From Sinimarinibacterium arenosum (GTDB lineage: Bacteria; Pseudomonadota; Gammaproteobacteria; Nevskiales; Nevskiaceae): a stretch of DNA of 64,000 nt. Numbering within the stretch: the first letter of the stretch is position 1; each line of letters starts with the position of its first letter. A model generated the notes under the pieces. The model was given only the letters and a program-made list of their open reading frames with translations, did no database searches and was not told the DNA's origin. Positions 42,292-49,931 of this stretch are shown here, piece by piece. Made by a program: the position numbers and the translations under genes. Where the stretch lies: positions 62,001-126,000 of the forward strand of contig NZ_SUKF01000009.1 in assembly GCF_005047655.1 (NCBI RefSeq), in the 5' to 3' direction.

Positions 42292-43043
42292 TCGGCGTGT
42301 CCACCAGCACTCAGACTGAAGGGACGGTTCTACACTGCGCCCTGGTGATTGGCGCAACGCAAACGGAAGGCGTCTCCCGACCGTTTGTTCTACGGCACGC
42401 GTTCGACACCATTGGCGGGCAGAAAGCGCTGGGCGCGGGGCATCTGATTGATGCGAGCGCGGTGACCGAGATGCTTCAGCTTCTGCATCATGGCGATGGG
42501 GGCGCGCACGGGAGCCCGTTCCTTGCGGCGGACGTTGTGGCGCTTGCCGGAAGTTTTGCCGCGTGGGTGGTTCCTTCGGCAGTTCGCCCCATGTGGATCA
42601 CCACTCAGAAGGGCGCGAAGGCCTACAAGGTTCAGTGGCCACACCTGGTTGTGGCGACGGCGCCAGGACGTGTGTGGGTCGCGGCCGTGCCTCACGCGAT
42701 TCAGCGGGGGGACGATGTGCCGGTATTCCACGCCCCGTTGATGAACGTCGGCACGCGCGGGCAGGTATGCCTTCCCGCCGGGCTCTCCGTTATGGGCGGA
42801 ATTGCCGGGCGCGCGCAGGCGGAAAGCGCGCTGTTCGACACCAAGTTTTCGCACGTCAATCATCCGCACACGCTGCGCCTATCGGGGAAGGGCAAGGCGA
42901 TCAGCACTACGGCGCATCATGGGTTTTGGCGGCGCAAGGCCCGAGCCCAGGAAGGCGCTTCAGCTTCGGAGATGGTTGCGATGAACATGCGCCTGAGCCA
43001 ATGGGTGTCAGCGACCTACAGCGACAGCGCAACGGGCGGGTGA
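42288..43043 (+). CDS. PRTRC system protein B
   Basis: 251 residues. HALVIG-like opening, RPFVLRHAFD, PVFHAPLMNVGTRGQVCLPA and FDTKFSHVNHPHTLRL are typical of PRTRC protein B, whose core resembles ubiquitin-conjugating-type (E2-like) folds in family annotations. Together with the ThiF protein this points to a ubiquitin-like conjugation chemistry, as has been suggested for PRTRC systems; I cannot confirm a catalytic Cys. Last recognised PRTRC gene of this operon. Confidence 0.8.
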   Translation: MIGVSTSTQTEGTVLHCALVIGATQTEGVSRPFVLRHAFDTIGGQKALGAGHLIDASAVTEMLQLLHHGDGGAHGSPFLAADVVALAGSFAAWVVPSAVRPMWITTQKGAKAYKVQWPHLVVATAPGRVWVAAVPHAIQRGDDVPVFHAPLMNVGTRGQVCLPAGLSVMGGIAGRAQAESALFDTKFSHVNHPHTLRLSGKGKAISTTAHHGFWRRKARAQEGASASEMVAMNMRLSQWVSATYSDSATGG

Positions 43044-43071
43044 CAGATTGATGGGTTCTGGTATTTCGTTG

Positions 43072-43077
43072 CGTCTA
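43072..43077 (+). promoter_or_regulatory. Class B (CGTCTA) element after PRTRC B
   Basis: CGTCTACATACC, upstream of the hairpin at 43127 and the membrane protein gene. Confidence 0.35.
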
Positions 43078-43126
43078 CATACCTGTCGAAGGCACATCCC
43101 CCGATGAAAACCGCCGACGACTTTGC

Positions 43127-43152
43127 AGTGGGGCACCTCCGGGTGCCCCACT
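43127..43152 (+). promoter_or_regulatory. Perfect 11-bp hairpin in the leader of a membrane-protein gene
   Basis: AGTGGGGCACC-TCCG-GGTGCCCCACT, no T-run after it. It lies between the CGTCTA element and the start at 43183, so it could be a leader-RNA structure. Confidence 0.5.
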
Positions 43153-43182
43153 CACTTCAAACCACGAAGACACGACCGCAGC

Positions 43183-43530
43183 GTGCAGCTCATTGCCTAT
43201 CTCTATCCCACGCTGTGGCAGTTGTTCACGCTGTCATTTGCGTTGGCGGTCGGATCGGCAGGATGGTTGCTGACGTACCGGCATCACACGGCGCTCCACT
43301 GGCTTGCCGCATCAATTGTGGTCGCCATCGCGACTCTGGCGTACGGATTCACTGCAGCGCCCGCGGACGTTGTCGTTGGTGTGGTGGGGACGGCGACGCG
43401 TATGTCGTGTGATCCTGCGTTGGCCGCTCTGCATGTGGATGATTCCGGCCAGGCCTATGGCTCCCTGTTCGACGTGGCGTCCGCACGTCGCCACCTGTTG
43501 CTGTGCGCGCAGGGGCGCGCCGACTCCTGA
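43183..43530 (+). CDS. Small membrane protein
   Basis: 115 residues if read from GTG 43183, just after the hairpin; ATG 43123 is possible but its first 20 residues look non-coding. Two hydrophobic spans (LWQLFTLSFALAVGSAGWLL and LHWLAASIVVAIATLAYGFT) are followed by a soluble tail. It overlaps the next start (TGATG), indicating coupling. No family recognised. Confidence 0.5.
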   Translation: MQLIAYLYPTLWQLFTLSFALAVGSAGWLLTYRHHTALHWLAASIVVAIATLAYGFTAAPADVVVGVVGTATRMSCDPALAALHVDDSGQAYGSLFDVASARRHLLLCAQGRADS

Positions 43531-44057
43531 TGGACCTGGTGCTGCGCGTCGACGCCTCGCGCCCGCTGCGGCATGGCGATCTCCCTGAGTCCCTGCAGCG
43601 CGCGGTACTGTGCGGATGGAAGCACGTGCTGCTGGAACCACGCCGCAAGCTGTGGGTCGATGTGCGCGCCCTGGCGCATGAGTTGGTCACCAGCGAAACG
43701 CCGGTTGGCTTCGGCGCCATTCACGTCCCTTCATCGGCGCAGAGCTTGCTGGGCATCGAGCCCGGAGAGACGTTACTGCAGTTCCGCGAGCGTTTTGCTC
43801 GCAACGCTTTCGTGTGGAGAGCGGCACTGTGGGATTGGCGTCATGCAGCTGCCCTTGCGGGAATGCAGCAGGGGCTCGACAGGCCCGCGCTACTCATCCG
43901 TGACCGGCACGGCACCACCTTGCTGGATGGCCATCATCGGCTCGGGGCCCACGCGTTTCGATTGTCGGAGTGGATGCCGGCGGTGGTGGTCGAGGATGCT
44001 GCGCTGCTCCGGCGGCACAGCCAGAGGTTCAGAAAGACGCGGCGGTCACTGGACTGA
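43530..44057 (+). CDS. ParB-like (nuclease/CTPase N-domain) protein
   Basis: 175 residues. LLIRDRHGTTLLDGHHRLGAHAF in the second half matches the ParB-N/sulfiredoxin fold motif (VDGHHRL), which in ParB binds CTP and in relatives acts as a nuclease. The N-terminal part is unlike ParB and carries no DNA-binding helix-turn-helix. It could be an accessory kinase- or nuclease-type ParB-fold protein. Coupled to the membrane protein upstream. Confidence 0.55.
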   Translation: MDLVLRVDASRPLRHGDLPESLQRAVLCGWKHVLLEPRRKLWVDVRALAHELVTSETPVGFGAIHVPSSAQSLLGIEPGETLLQFRERFARNAFVWRAALWDWRHAAALAGMQQGLDRPALLIRDRHGTTLLDGHHRLGAHAFRLSEWMPAVVVEDAALLRRHSQRFRKTRRSLD

Positions 44058-44067
44058 GCCCGGTCGT

Positions 44068-44092
44068 GCGGGGCGGGCAAGGGGCGCGTCTA
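44068..44092 (+). promoter_or_regulatory. Class A/B hybrid promoter of the DUF6065 gene
   Basis: GCGGGGCG (44068-44075), 11 bp, CGTCTA (44087-44092) then GTGGGG, 32 bp before 44125. Confidence 0.7.
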
Positions 44093-44124
44093 GTGGGGTA
44101 CTCACCTCACCATAGAAACCCCCG

Positions 44125-44961
44125 ATGTCGGAAGACTCTGTGAATGATGATGCGTCAACCCAGCCCGTCCCGTTGAGCGCACGCGCGATTCAGGGAACGC
44201 TGCAGCTGGTGGCCTATCAGGTAAACCAGGACCCCATGCAGCTCCGGCGCGCGGCGCGCGAGCGGGCGTGGATGGAGGCGACCCCCGATCGCTTCGCAAA
44301 TCGGTGCCTGCCGCTGGTCCTGGGCTCCCAGCTTGGCTGGGAGATCCTGTGCCCAGTGGACCTGGCAGCAAGCTGGACCGGAGGACCCGCAAAGGAAGAC
44401 CTTACCGTACGCTTCTACGGACGCACGTCGGGCCTGGTGGGGTCGCACTTTGGCGCGGGGGTACTGACGTTCAACCCGGGCTGGCTGTTCCGTACCCCGC
44501 CTGGCATTGGGCTCCTGATGACCGGGCCGACAAACAATCCCAAGGCCGTCATCGGCCCGCTCGAAGGGTTCATCGAAACCGACGCCAGCCACATGACCGC
44601 CACCATGAATTGGCGCTTCGCCGCACCGGGGGAAGTGTTCTTTCGTCGCGGAGAGCCCATTGCCCGCATTCTGCCGTACCCCCAGTTCTTCATTGATGCC
44701 TTCGACGGGGCGCTCATGCGTAAGGAGCAGATGCCGGCGGATGCGCGCACCGAGTACGAGGGCTGGGAAGTCGCCCGCGGTGAGTTCCTCGCAAAGCTCG
44801 CTGGGCGAGACCCTGAGGCGCTCAAACGAGGATGGATGCGCCACTACATGCGCGGGGAGCACTTCGTCTCGGGCGAACAGTGGCCGACACATCAAACGCG
44901 ATTCCTGCACGGCGAATTTGTTGATCGCCGCAACGAATCCACGGAGGACCCCAATGATTGA
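44125..44961 (+). CDS. DUF6065-like protein
   Basis: 278 residues. GWEILCPVDLAASWTGG, then LTFNPGWLFRTPPGIGLLMT, GPTNNP and APLEGxIETD (here GPLEGFIETDAS), followed by MNWRF and GEPIARILPYPQFF, is the pattern of DUF6065 proteins found on many bacterial mobile elements. The fold looks beta-rich and is probably a carbohydrate- or nucleotide-binding jelly roll. Function unknown. It overlaps the Sel1 gene. Confidence 0.65.
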   Translation: MSEDSVNDDASTQPVPLSARAIQGTLQLVAYQVNQDPMQLRRAARERAWMEATPDRFANRCLPLVLGSQLGWEILCPVDLAASWTGGPAKEDLTVRFYGRTSGLVGSHFGAGVLTFNPGWLFRTPPGIGLLMTGPTNNPKAVIGPLEGFIETDASHMTATMNWRFAAPGEVFFRRGEPIARILPYPQFFIDAFDGALMRKEQMPADARTEYEGWEVARGEFLAKLAGRDPEALKRGWMRHYMRGEHFVSGEQWPTHQTRFLHGEFVDRRNESTEDPND

Positions 44962-45703
44962 GCCCCGGAACTTTGCACCGCTTCGCTGCCTTTGCGCGGC
45001 GTTTCTGTTGGCCTTCCTCATGCCCGCGTACGCCGGCGACGGCTATGCCGACGGCGTCGCAGCGTTCCGCCAGGGCGACTACGCCAAGGCGTATCAAATC
45101 TGGCTGCCGATGGCCGATTCGGGGGATGCCCGCGCCCAGTTCAGCGTTGGAACTCTCATGGCACGCGGCCAGGGTGTCGAGAAGAACGAACTCCTCGCAG
45201 TGGCTTGGTTTCTGCGTTCAGCGGAGCAGCGCTACGCGCTCGCCCAGTACAGCCTTGGGGTCATGCGTGACGAAGGAATTGGGATTCCCCGAGACGACGC
45301 GGAAGCGCGGCGTTGGTATGCGCTGGCGGCCGAGCAAGGCAACGCGTCGGCACAGGCGAACCTCTGCCAGATGTATGCGTCCGGCGAAGGCGGAGACAAA
45401 GAGCCCGCCAAAGCGATGGACTGGTGCAAAAAGTCCGCAGCCACAGGCAATCAGGTGTCAGCGGCGACGCTTGCTGAACTGAGGGCCGCAATGCCGACGC
45501 TCACCGTCGTCGTCCCCAAAGGGAATGTGCGTTCCAAGCCCTCCACATCGAGCGCCGTGGTGGCTCGGGTTGTTCGCGGTGACACCGTGGTGAGAACTGG
45601 CCCGCCCATCGACCAGTGGATTCCGGTTCTGATCTCGGACTCGCAAATTCACGGGTTTATTTTCGAGCCGCTGGTGTCGATGTCGACGGCGCGGATGCAC
45701 TAA
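44954..45703 (+). CDS. Exported Sel1-repeat protein with SH3-like domain
   Basis: 249 residues with a Sec signal (ends LLAFLMPAYA, cut before GDG). Then come Sel1/TPR-like repeats (GDARAQFSVGTLMARG, RYALAQYSLGVMRDEG, GNASAQANLCQMYASG), followed by a bacterial SH3-type domain starting NVRSKPSTSSAVVARV. Sel1 repeats bind proteins and SH3b domains bind peptidoglycan, so this is likely an envelope adaptor. It overlaps the previous gene by 8 bp. Confidence 0.75.
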   Translation: MIEPRNFAPLRCLCAAFLLAFLMPAYAGDGYADGVAAFRQGDYAKAYQIWLPMADSGDARAQFSVGTLMARGQGVEKNELLAVAWFLRSAEQRYALAQYSLGVMRDEGIGIPRDDAEARRWYALAAEQGNASAQANLCQMYASGEGGDKEPAKAMDWCKKSAATGNQVSAATLAELRAAMPTLTVVVPKGNVRSKPSTSSAVVARVVRGDTVVRTGPPIDQWIPVLISDSQIHGFIFEPLVSMSTARMH

Positions 45704-45947
45704 GTGCGTTGCGTATACGCAATTTCGATGCCGGTCTTGAATTTGTCGTGAACTCAGAATCCCCTTTTTAATCAGTATGTTACGGATTGTTCATAAACTA
45801 GATTATGTTACTTTCTATTGTATAAAGTTTTTATTGTGCAGTGTTTTGCGCATTTTAGGCAAGCCGCTATTCAGGACGCAGATGAGCTGCGTCAGACTTT
45901 GCCGATTGGGTACTGCGACGTGTGCTTGCTGCGCCCTGGTGTCCCGA
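45704..45947. other. AT-rich gap between convergent genes, with a palindrome
   Basis: No gene is seen. The tract 45760-45850 is very AT-rich for this replicon. TTGCGTATACGCAA lies at 45709-45722, just after the Sel1 stop. Since both flanking genes end here, no promoter is required, which makes the palindrome and AT tract unusual. Confidence 0.6.
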
Positions 45948-46490
45948 TCAGCCGCCGCAGGTCTTGCTCGTCGCGTTTGGATAGTCCTGGGCCAGGGCGT
46001 CAAAGCGCACCAGTCGCCACATGCGCTTCTGATCGTTGGCCACCGCGGACCGGATCTGTTCCGCGCGCTCTGCGCGTTCGTCGGCCGTGTACATCGACCG
46101 CAGGCAGCGCCGCGCCGTGTTGAGGTCCAGGGCCGCTGCCTTCACCGCATCTTCGCTTTGGTCCCAGTCAATCAACGCCATCGCGTTGGTCATGGCGGTG
46201 GCGACATCCTGCAGCGCCTTTTTCTGCATGGGACTATCCGGCAGTGACGCAATCACAGCGTCAACGTCATCGCGAACGCCGTTGCGGTTTGAGTCTATGC
46301 CATCGAACCCTGGCGGTGGCTTCGTGCTTCGCAGCGCCCGCGCTGATACCGACGTCGGCGTTGGCCCCATGTTCAGCGTCGACTCGATCATGACCTTCAA
46401 ATCCACGCCAAGCGTCGACAGCATGGAAAAGAATCCAGCTGACGCGGCGGCGATGATCATGTTCTGAGTTAATGTCACCTGGGGCCTCAC
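45948..46490 (-). CDS. Exported or membrane-anchored protein with an EF-hand-like loop
   Basis: 180 residues from a GTG at 46490. A hydrophobic N-terminal stretch (MIIAAASAGFFSML) is followed by FDGIDSNRNGVRDDVDAVI, a calcium-binding loop of the dockerin/EF-hand kind (DxNxxGxxDD). The rest is helical with a Cys pair (RRCLRS, SKTCGG). Last gene of a minus-strand run with transfer-like genes, so it may belong to the conjugation apparatus. Confidence 0.55.
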   Translation of the reverse strand: MRPQVTLTQNMIIAAASAGFFSMLSTLGVDLKVMIESTLNMGPTPTSVSARALRSTKPPPGFDGIDSNRNGVRDDVDAVIASLPDSPMQKKALQDVATAMTNAMALIDWDQSEDAVKAAALDLNTARRCLRSMYTADERAERAEQIRSAVANDQKRMWRLVRFDALAQDYPNATSKTCGG

Positions 46491-46545
46491 GCAATTGCGG
46501 CCCTTTCACAGTAGCGCCAGATGGGACCTCGAGGGTGCTACTTCG

Positions 46546-46986
46546 TCAGGCGCTGCCGCCCGCTAATCGCGCCATCGGGCGCAAACTTCCGGAGATCTCT
46601 TCACAGATTTCGTCCAGGCGTTCGTTCACGTCTGAAGGCAGATAGCGAAGCAATCGCCAGCCATTGCTCACCAGCAGGTTCTGGCGGCGTGTGTGCTCCT
46701 TGAACCCCTCGAGAGTTTTCGCGTGGTACTGCCATCCGTCAATTTCGATCGCCAGCCGCTGCGCTGGGAACGCGATGTCGATCCGAAACTTCCGACCAGG
46801 AACCGCTTGGGTGTATTCCCAGGCGACGGCATCCCCATACAACCCCTGAAGGACCTGCCACAGGCGCGTCTGCGCTGGAGACCCCTTCCCCGAACGGCGC
46901 GCCTTCGCTGAGCCGGATTGCTTGGCTTGCAGGACATGAAGCGGCTGCTTCAGGATGCCCCGGGCAAGCGCCTCGGCTTCCGACAT
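46546..46986 (-). CDS. DUF559/VSR-like endonuclease-fold protein
   Basis: 146 residues from ATG 46986 (GAGGGGA upstream). The second half has FRIDIAFPAQRLAIEIDGWQ (D ... ExD), then YHAKTLEGFKEHTRRQNLL and WRLLRYLPSDV, matching the restriction-endonuclease-like DUF559/VSR family. Active-site residues are the Asp in RIDIAF and the Glu in AIEID with a following Lys. It may nick or cut DNA; the target is unknown. Some such enzymes are encoded next to conjugation genes. Confidence 0.65.
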   Translation of the reverse strand: MSEAEALARGILKQPLHVLQAKQSGSAKARRSGKGSPAQTRLWQVLQGLYGDAVAWEYTQAVPGRKFRIDIAFPAQRLAIEIDGWQYHAKTLEGFKEHTRRQNLLVSNGWRLLRYLPSDVNERLDEICEEISGSLRPMARLAGGSA

Positions 46987-47089
46987 TCGGAGTCCCCTCG
47001 CCTTTCTTGCCACGGTTGCCCTACTCCACCGACATGTTGGCCTTACCGTACTGCGCCCCGCACGCCCCGCACGCCTGGGCGCGATGCGC

Positions 47090-47590
47090 TCAGTCGGTGT
47101 TCCGCGCGAGGTAGTCCTTGAGTTGGCGCAACGTAACCAGGCGTCGATCCTCGCCCACAACCAGGACGATTGCGGGGACTTGGCCGCCGGCGTACTTGGT
47201 GGCGATGTTGCCGCCGATATCCGGCAGCGCCACGATCTTGCGATTGATGACGCTTTCAAAGCTGACTGTCTTTGGGATCCTCCGGGGCACGATCACGCAG
47301 TAATAGGTGATGTCCAGGATCGCCCTGTAGTGCTCCGAGATCGCCAGCACTTCAGTCAGGAAATCCTCGCCTTCCGGGTCGCCGGCGTAGAACCAGACCC
47401 ATAGCCCTACCCTGCCCGGCCCTGGCATTTTTGGAGCCAGGCGCTCCGCGTTGGTTAGGGTCCGTAATTGCTCGCCCGTCGGCACCATGTACAGAGGCGG
47501 CACCGGATCGCGTGACCCGCTTGCCTGTGCCTGCTGGGTTCGGGCCAGGGTTGCCTGGGCCAATCTTTTCAATTGCTCATTGGGGTCCAT
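47090..47590 (-). CDS. Thioredoxin-like TrbC-type transfer protein (candidate)
   Basis: 166 residues. The start is taken at ATG 47590, overlapping the end region of the upstream TraU-like gene by a few bases. VWFYAGDPEGEDFLTEVLAI, YYCVIVPRRIP and GGQVPAIVLVVGEDRRL give a thioredoxin-like pattern without the CxxC pair, as in the TrbC/PFL_4709-like proteins of conjugative elements. No signal peptide is seen. Similarity is only by eye. Confidence 0.4.
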   Translation of the reverse strand: MDPNEQLKRLAQATLARTQQAQASGSRDPVPPLYMVPTGEQLRTLTNAERLAPKMPGPGRVGLWVWFYAGDPEGEDFLTEVLAISEHYRAILDITYYCVIVPRRIPKTVSFESVINRKIVALPDIGGNIATKYAGGQVPAIVLVVGEDRRLVTLRQLKDYLARNTD

Positions 47591-47592
47591 GA

Positions 47593-48702
47593 TCACATTC
47601 CAAAACAGCCCTGCAGCTCGGATTCCGACTTCACGCAGACTTGTGGCGACCACCAGAGGAACCCGAATTTGCCTTCCTTTGAATTGGTTACCTTCACGTC
47701 CACTTCATGCACGCTGCAGCCGGGGAAGAAACAGTTGAAAGGCTTGAGAATCGGGTAGATCGGCTCGTACTTGCAGTTGAGCGTTACCAAGTAGGGGAAG
47801 CGCTTTGTCACCCGGGAGGCGATATGGATCGCCCGATATCCGACGTGTGCCGCCACCACCGGGGGCGACGCGCCATCGGCGCGCATCTGACGCGGCAACA
47901 GGGGACCCCAGGTTCCGACGCAGACCGGATCCCTGAAGATTTGCCCGCCCCCGCCCCCCTGCCCTGGCCGCACTCCGAGAACGCACTGCTGGACAATCTT
48001 CGCGCCCTGCTCGAATGCCGGCACGATGTCGCGACAGCCGGTGCGCCAGTTCACGGTGTCGATCCCGGAGTCATAGCTGAGCTTCACATAGGTATTCAGC
48101 TGCCCCAGGACCTGGTCGATTACCTGGTCCACGAGGCCTTCAAGGAAATTCCCAGCTGCATCGCAGGCCTCATTCCCCTCGTTGATCGTCTTAATTTGCG
48201 AAAGCAGCACCCCAGGGGGCGCCCCTCCCCCGCCTGTCTTTTGTGCCTTGCAGAGGCAGTTGTAGTACCCCTCGAACATCAGTTCCCGCAGACGATCGAG
48301 GATCTCCCAGACCCGGACTTCGTACCCGCCCTCGGTGCGCGCACCGGCGATGCCCTGGTTAATGGTGCCGATCTGCGGCTCTCCCCCGCCATAGAAGATC
48401 GAGCCGCCGACATGTTTGTGGACCTCAATCAGCCCGGTGGGCAGATAGTCCGTGATGATGAAGAACACTTCGCCATAGACCACGAAGACTCCGATGATCC
48501 CCCACTCCATGCAGCCGTTGGGGGTGCCCAGCAGATCGGTCCCCACGTAGCCAGCCGTAATCAGCTGCTGCAGCGCAGAGCCGCCTTTGGCCTCGGCATA
48601 TTCGCCCGGGAGCGCGGTCAGAGCGGACGCGGCCAGTCCGGCCGTGAGTAGTTGGCGCCGGGATAGCGCTGCCTGAAGGATGTCGCCTGGGATTTTGTCC
48701 AT
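47593..48702 (-). CDS. TraU-like conjugative transfer protein (candidate)
   Basis: 369 residues from ATG 48702. A signal sequence with twin Arg (SRRQLLTAGLAASALTAL) precedes a Cys-rich exported body: NGCMEWGIIGVFVV, DYLPTGLIEVHKHVGGSI, NCLCKAQ, GCRDIVP, LNCKYEPIYPIL and NCFFPGC. This resembles the TraU/PFL_4710 proteins used in pilus assembly of F- and G-type conjugation. It starts 7 bp after a CGTCTA motif on the minus strand, so its message may be leaderless. First gene of the run 48702-45948. Confidence 0.55.
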   Translation of the reverse strand: MDKIPGDILQAALSRRQLLTAGLAASALTALPGEYAEAKGGSALQQLITAGYVGTDLLGTPNGCMEWGIIGVFVVYGEVFFIITDYLPTGLIEVHKHVGGSIFYGGGEPQIGTINQGIAGARTEGGYEVRVWEILDRLRELMFEGYYNCLCKAQKTGGGGAPPGVLLSQIKTINEGNEACDAAGNFLEGLVDQVIDQVLGQLNTYVKLSYDSGIDTVNWRTGCRDIVPAFEQGAKIVQQCVLGVRPGQGGGGGQIFRDPVCVGTWGPLLPRQMRADGASPPVVAAHVGYRAIHIASRVTKRFPYLVTLNCKYEPIYPILKPFNCFFPGCSVHEVDVKVTNSKEGKFGFLWWSPQVCVKSESELQGCFGM

Positions 48703-48709
48703 AGCCCCA

Positions 48710-48715
48710 TAGACG
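48710..48715 (-). promoter_or_regulatory. Class B element 7 bp before the TraU-like start
   Basis: Minus strand reads CGTCTATGGGGCT then ATG. The longer open frame with an upstream ATG would be translated through this motif. Confidence 0.45.
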
Positions 48716-48748
48716 TGCGGGATGGCCATCGGGTGCGTGAGTGATCTG

Positions 48749-48776
48749 GCGGGAGCATGCGGCGTCTATGTAGGGT
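48749..48776 (+). promoter_or_regulatory. Class A-like promoter, divergent from the TraU-like gene
   Basis: GCGGGAGC (48749-48756), 14 bp, TAGGGT (48771-48776) then GAAGG, 34 bp before 48811. CGTCTA overlaps the spacer. Confidence 0.6.
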
Positions 48777-48810
48777 GAAGGTCCCGTATCCCACGCGACA
48801 GAGGTCATCA

Positions 48811-49281
48811 ATGAATGCACCGAACACGGTGAGTGCACAACGGCAAGCCCGGGATCGCCGCACCGCTCTACTGCTGGAGGCCTGGCCGATGTTTCGGCCG
48901 CGTAAACCCGTCGGCGAGATGTCCGACGACGAGGTTGCAGCCTATCTGTCGGGCAATTGGCGCTTCCTGGGGTGGGCGCTTCTTGTCGCCGGCCTGCTTA
49001 TTGTGTGGTCGTTCATCAAACCGGACTCAATGCGGGCTCCAGCGCCGGTCCTGGCGGAGCGCTCGGCTGGCACTGTCGAGTCCGTCGAAGTTCATCACAC
49101 AGCATTCGATGTCAGCTCGACCGTCAGAACGACTGACGGCACATACCAGGTCTCTGGGGCGGTATCGGCGGCGCCGGGCGACTCCGCAGTCTTTCGGGAG
49201 TGGTCGAACCCAGCCGGTAGCGACTACCCTCGCCTGTGCGTCGCGTCGCGGATTAAATCTGTCTGCTACCGGCTCGAGTAG
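48811..49281 (+). CDS. Single-span membrane protein
   Basis: 156 residues. A cytoplasmic N-terminus with RPRKPVGEMSDDEVAAYLSG leads to one hydrophobic span (FLGWALLVAGLLIVWSFI) and a periplasmic-type beta-rich domain (TVESVEVHHTAFDVSSTV, TYQVSGAVSAAPGDSAVF) with two Cys near the end. No family recognised. Followed by a small gene 8 bp downstream. Confidence 0.6.
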   Translation: MNAPNTVSAQRQARDRRTALLLEAWPMFRPRKPVGEMSDDEVAAYLSGNWRFLGWALLVAGLLIVWSFIKPDSMRAPAPVLAERSAGTVESVEVHHTAFDVSSTVRTTDGTYQVSGAVSAAPGDSAVFREWSNPAGSDYPRLCVASRIKSVCYRLE

Positions 49282-49288
49282 CCGCCCC

Positions 49289-49531
49289 ATGCCGCCCCGC
49301 TCCCCTGCTGCGCGCGAGGTTTGCCTCAGTCGCCTGCCGCCTGAGTACAAGCGACACGCCTGGGACTGGATGAAACGGAACAACCCAGACCTCGCGGAAC
49401 TCCTCGGGCAGGACCCGACGTTCGCTTTCCTGTGCGAGCAGTTCGACCAGCCGACTATCTGGGTGCGCGCGGAGGACAGCGGCTTGAGCACGGAACAGCT
49501 CGCAGCGCTGCCTGCTGGACTCACGCGATAG
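49289..49531 (+). CDS. Small hypothetical protein, 80 aa
   Basis: The sensible coding part starts at ATG 49289, 8 bp after the previous stop. LSRLPPEYKRHAWDWMKRNN and ELLGQDPTFAFLCEQFDQPT form an amphipathic helical domain. No family recognised. Confidence 0.5.
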   Translation: MPPRSPAAREVCLSRLPPEYKRHAWDWMKRNNPDLAELLGQDPTFAFLCEQFDQPTIWVRAEDSGLSTEQLAALPAGLTR

Positions 49532-49667
49532 CGATTTCGCCACCTGTGCAGAATGCCCAGCCAATAAAAACAACACCTTGCGGCACCAATAGCCCTCCGG
49601 AGAGGCTGGCTCCTCGTCCTCGCATGGGCGCCGCCTATGGTTTGTGGCATTTCCCCCGTTATTACTA

Positions 49668-49683
49668 TGTTCCACGCGGAACA
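49668..49683. promoter_or_regulatory. parS-like site 1
   Basis: TGTTCCACGCGGAACA differs by one base from the classical parS TGTTCCACGTGGAACA. It lies near the partition operon at 52-54 kb. Confidence 0.65.
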
Positions 49684-49814
49684 TGAAATGTTTCCATGCC
49701 CTGAGCGGCTGACTCCATGCGTGAGCTCGGCAGCAAGCGTTTGGCGAGCCCAGCGCCGACATATTCGCGATAGCGCCACCCTATTGGTCGCCCTTTGTGG
49801 CTCGCCTCCGCCTA

Positions 49815-49830
49815 TGGCCCACGTGGAACA
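49815..49830. promoter_or_regulatory. parS-like site 2 (half match)
   Basis: TGGCCCACGTGGAACA matches parS at 13 of 16 positions, with an intact CACGTGGAACA half. Confidence 0.45.
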
Positions 49831-49931
49831 ATGTCCGCCTCCCCCTCACTCTGCGCGGATGTCCGATCACAGTTTCCGGGTACGGACAGCCCATGGCAAA
49901 GGAGCCCCGCCCATCGATCACAGTTTCCGGG

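Larger units (their letters stand above)
49532..49931. other. Gene-free partition/iteron region left of the TnpB element
   Basis: No gene is seen here. It holds the two parS-like sites and two copies of the origin 2 iteron (TCACAGTTTCCGGG at 49867-49880 and 49918-49931), 51 bp apart. The TnpB element begins right after the second iteron. Confidence 0.65.

Noticed and set aside
43104-43412. Open frame starting at ATG 43104
   Set aside because: It begins near the CGTCTA element but shows no protein-like pattern; the overlapping frame gives clear membrane spans.
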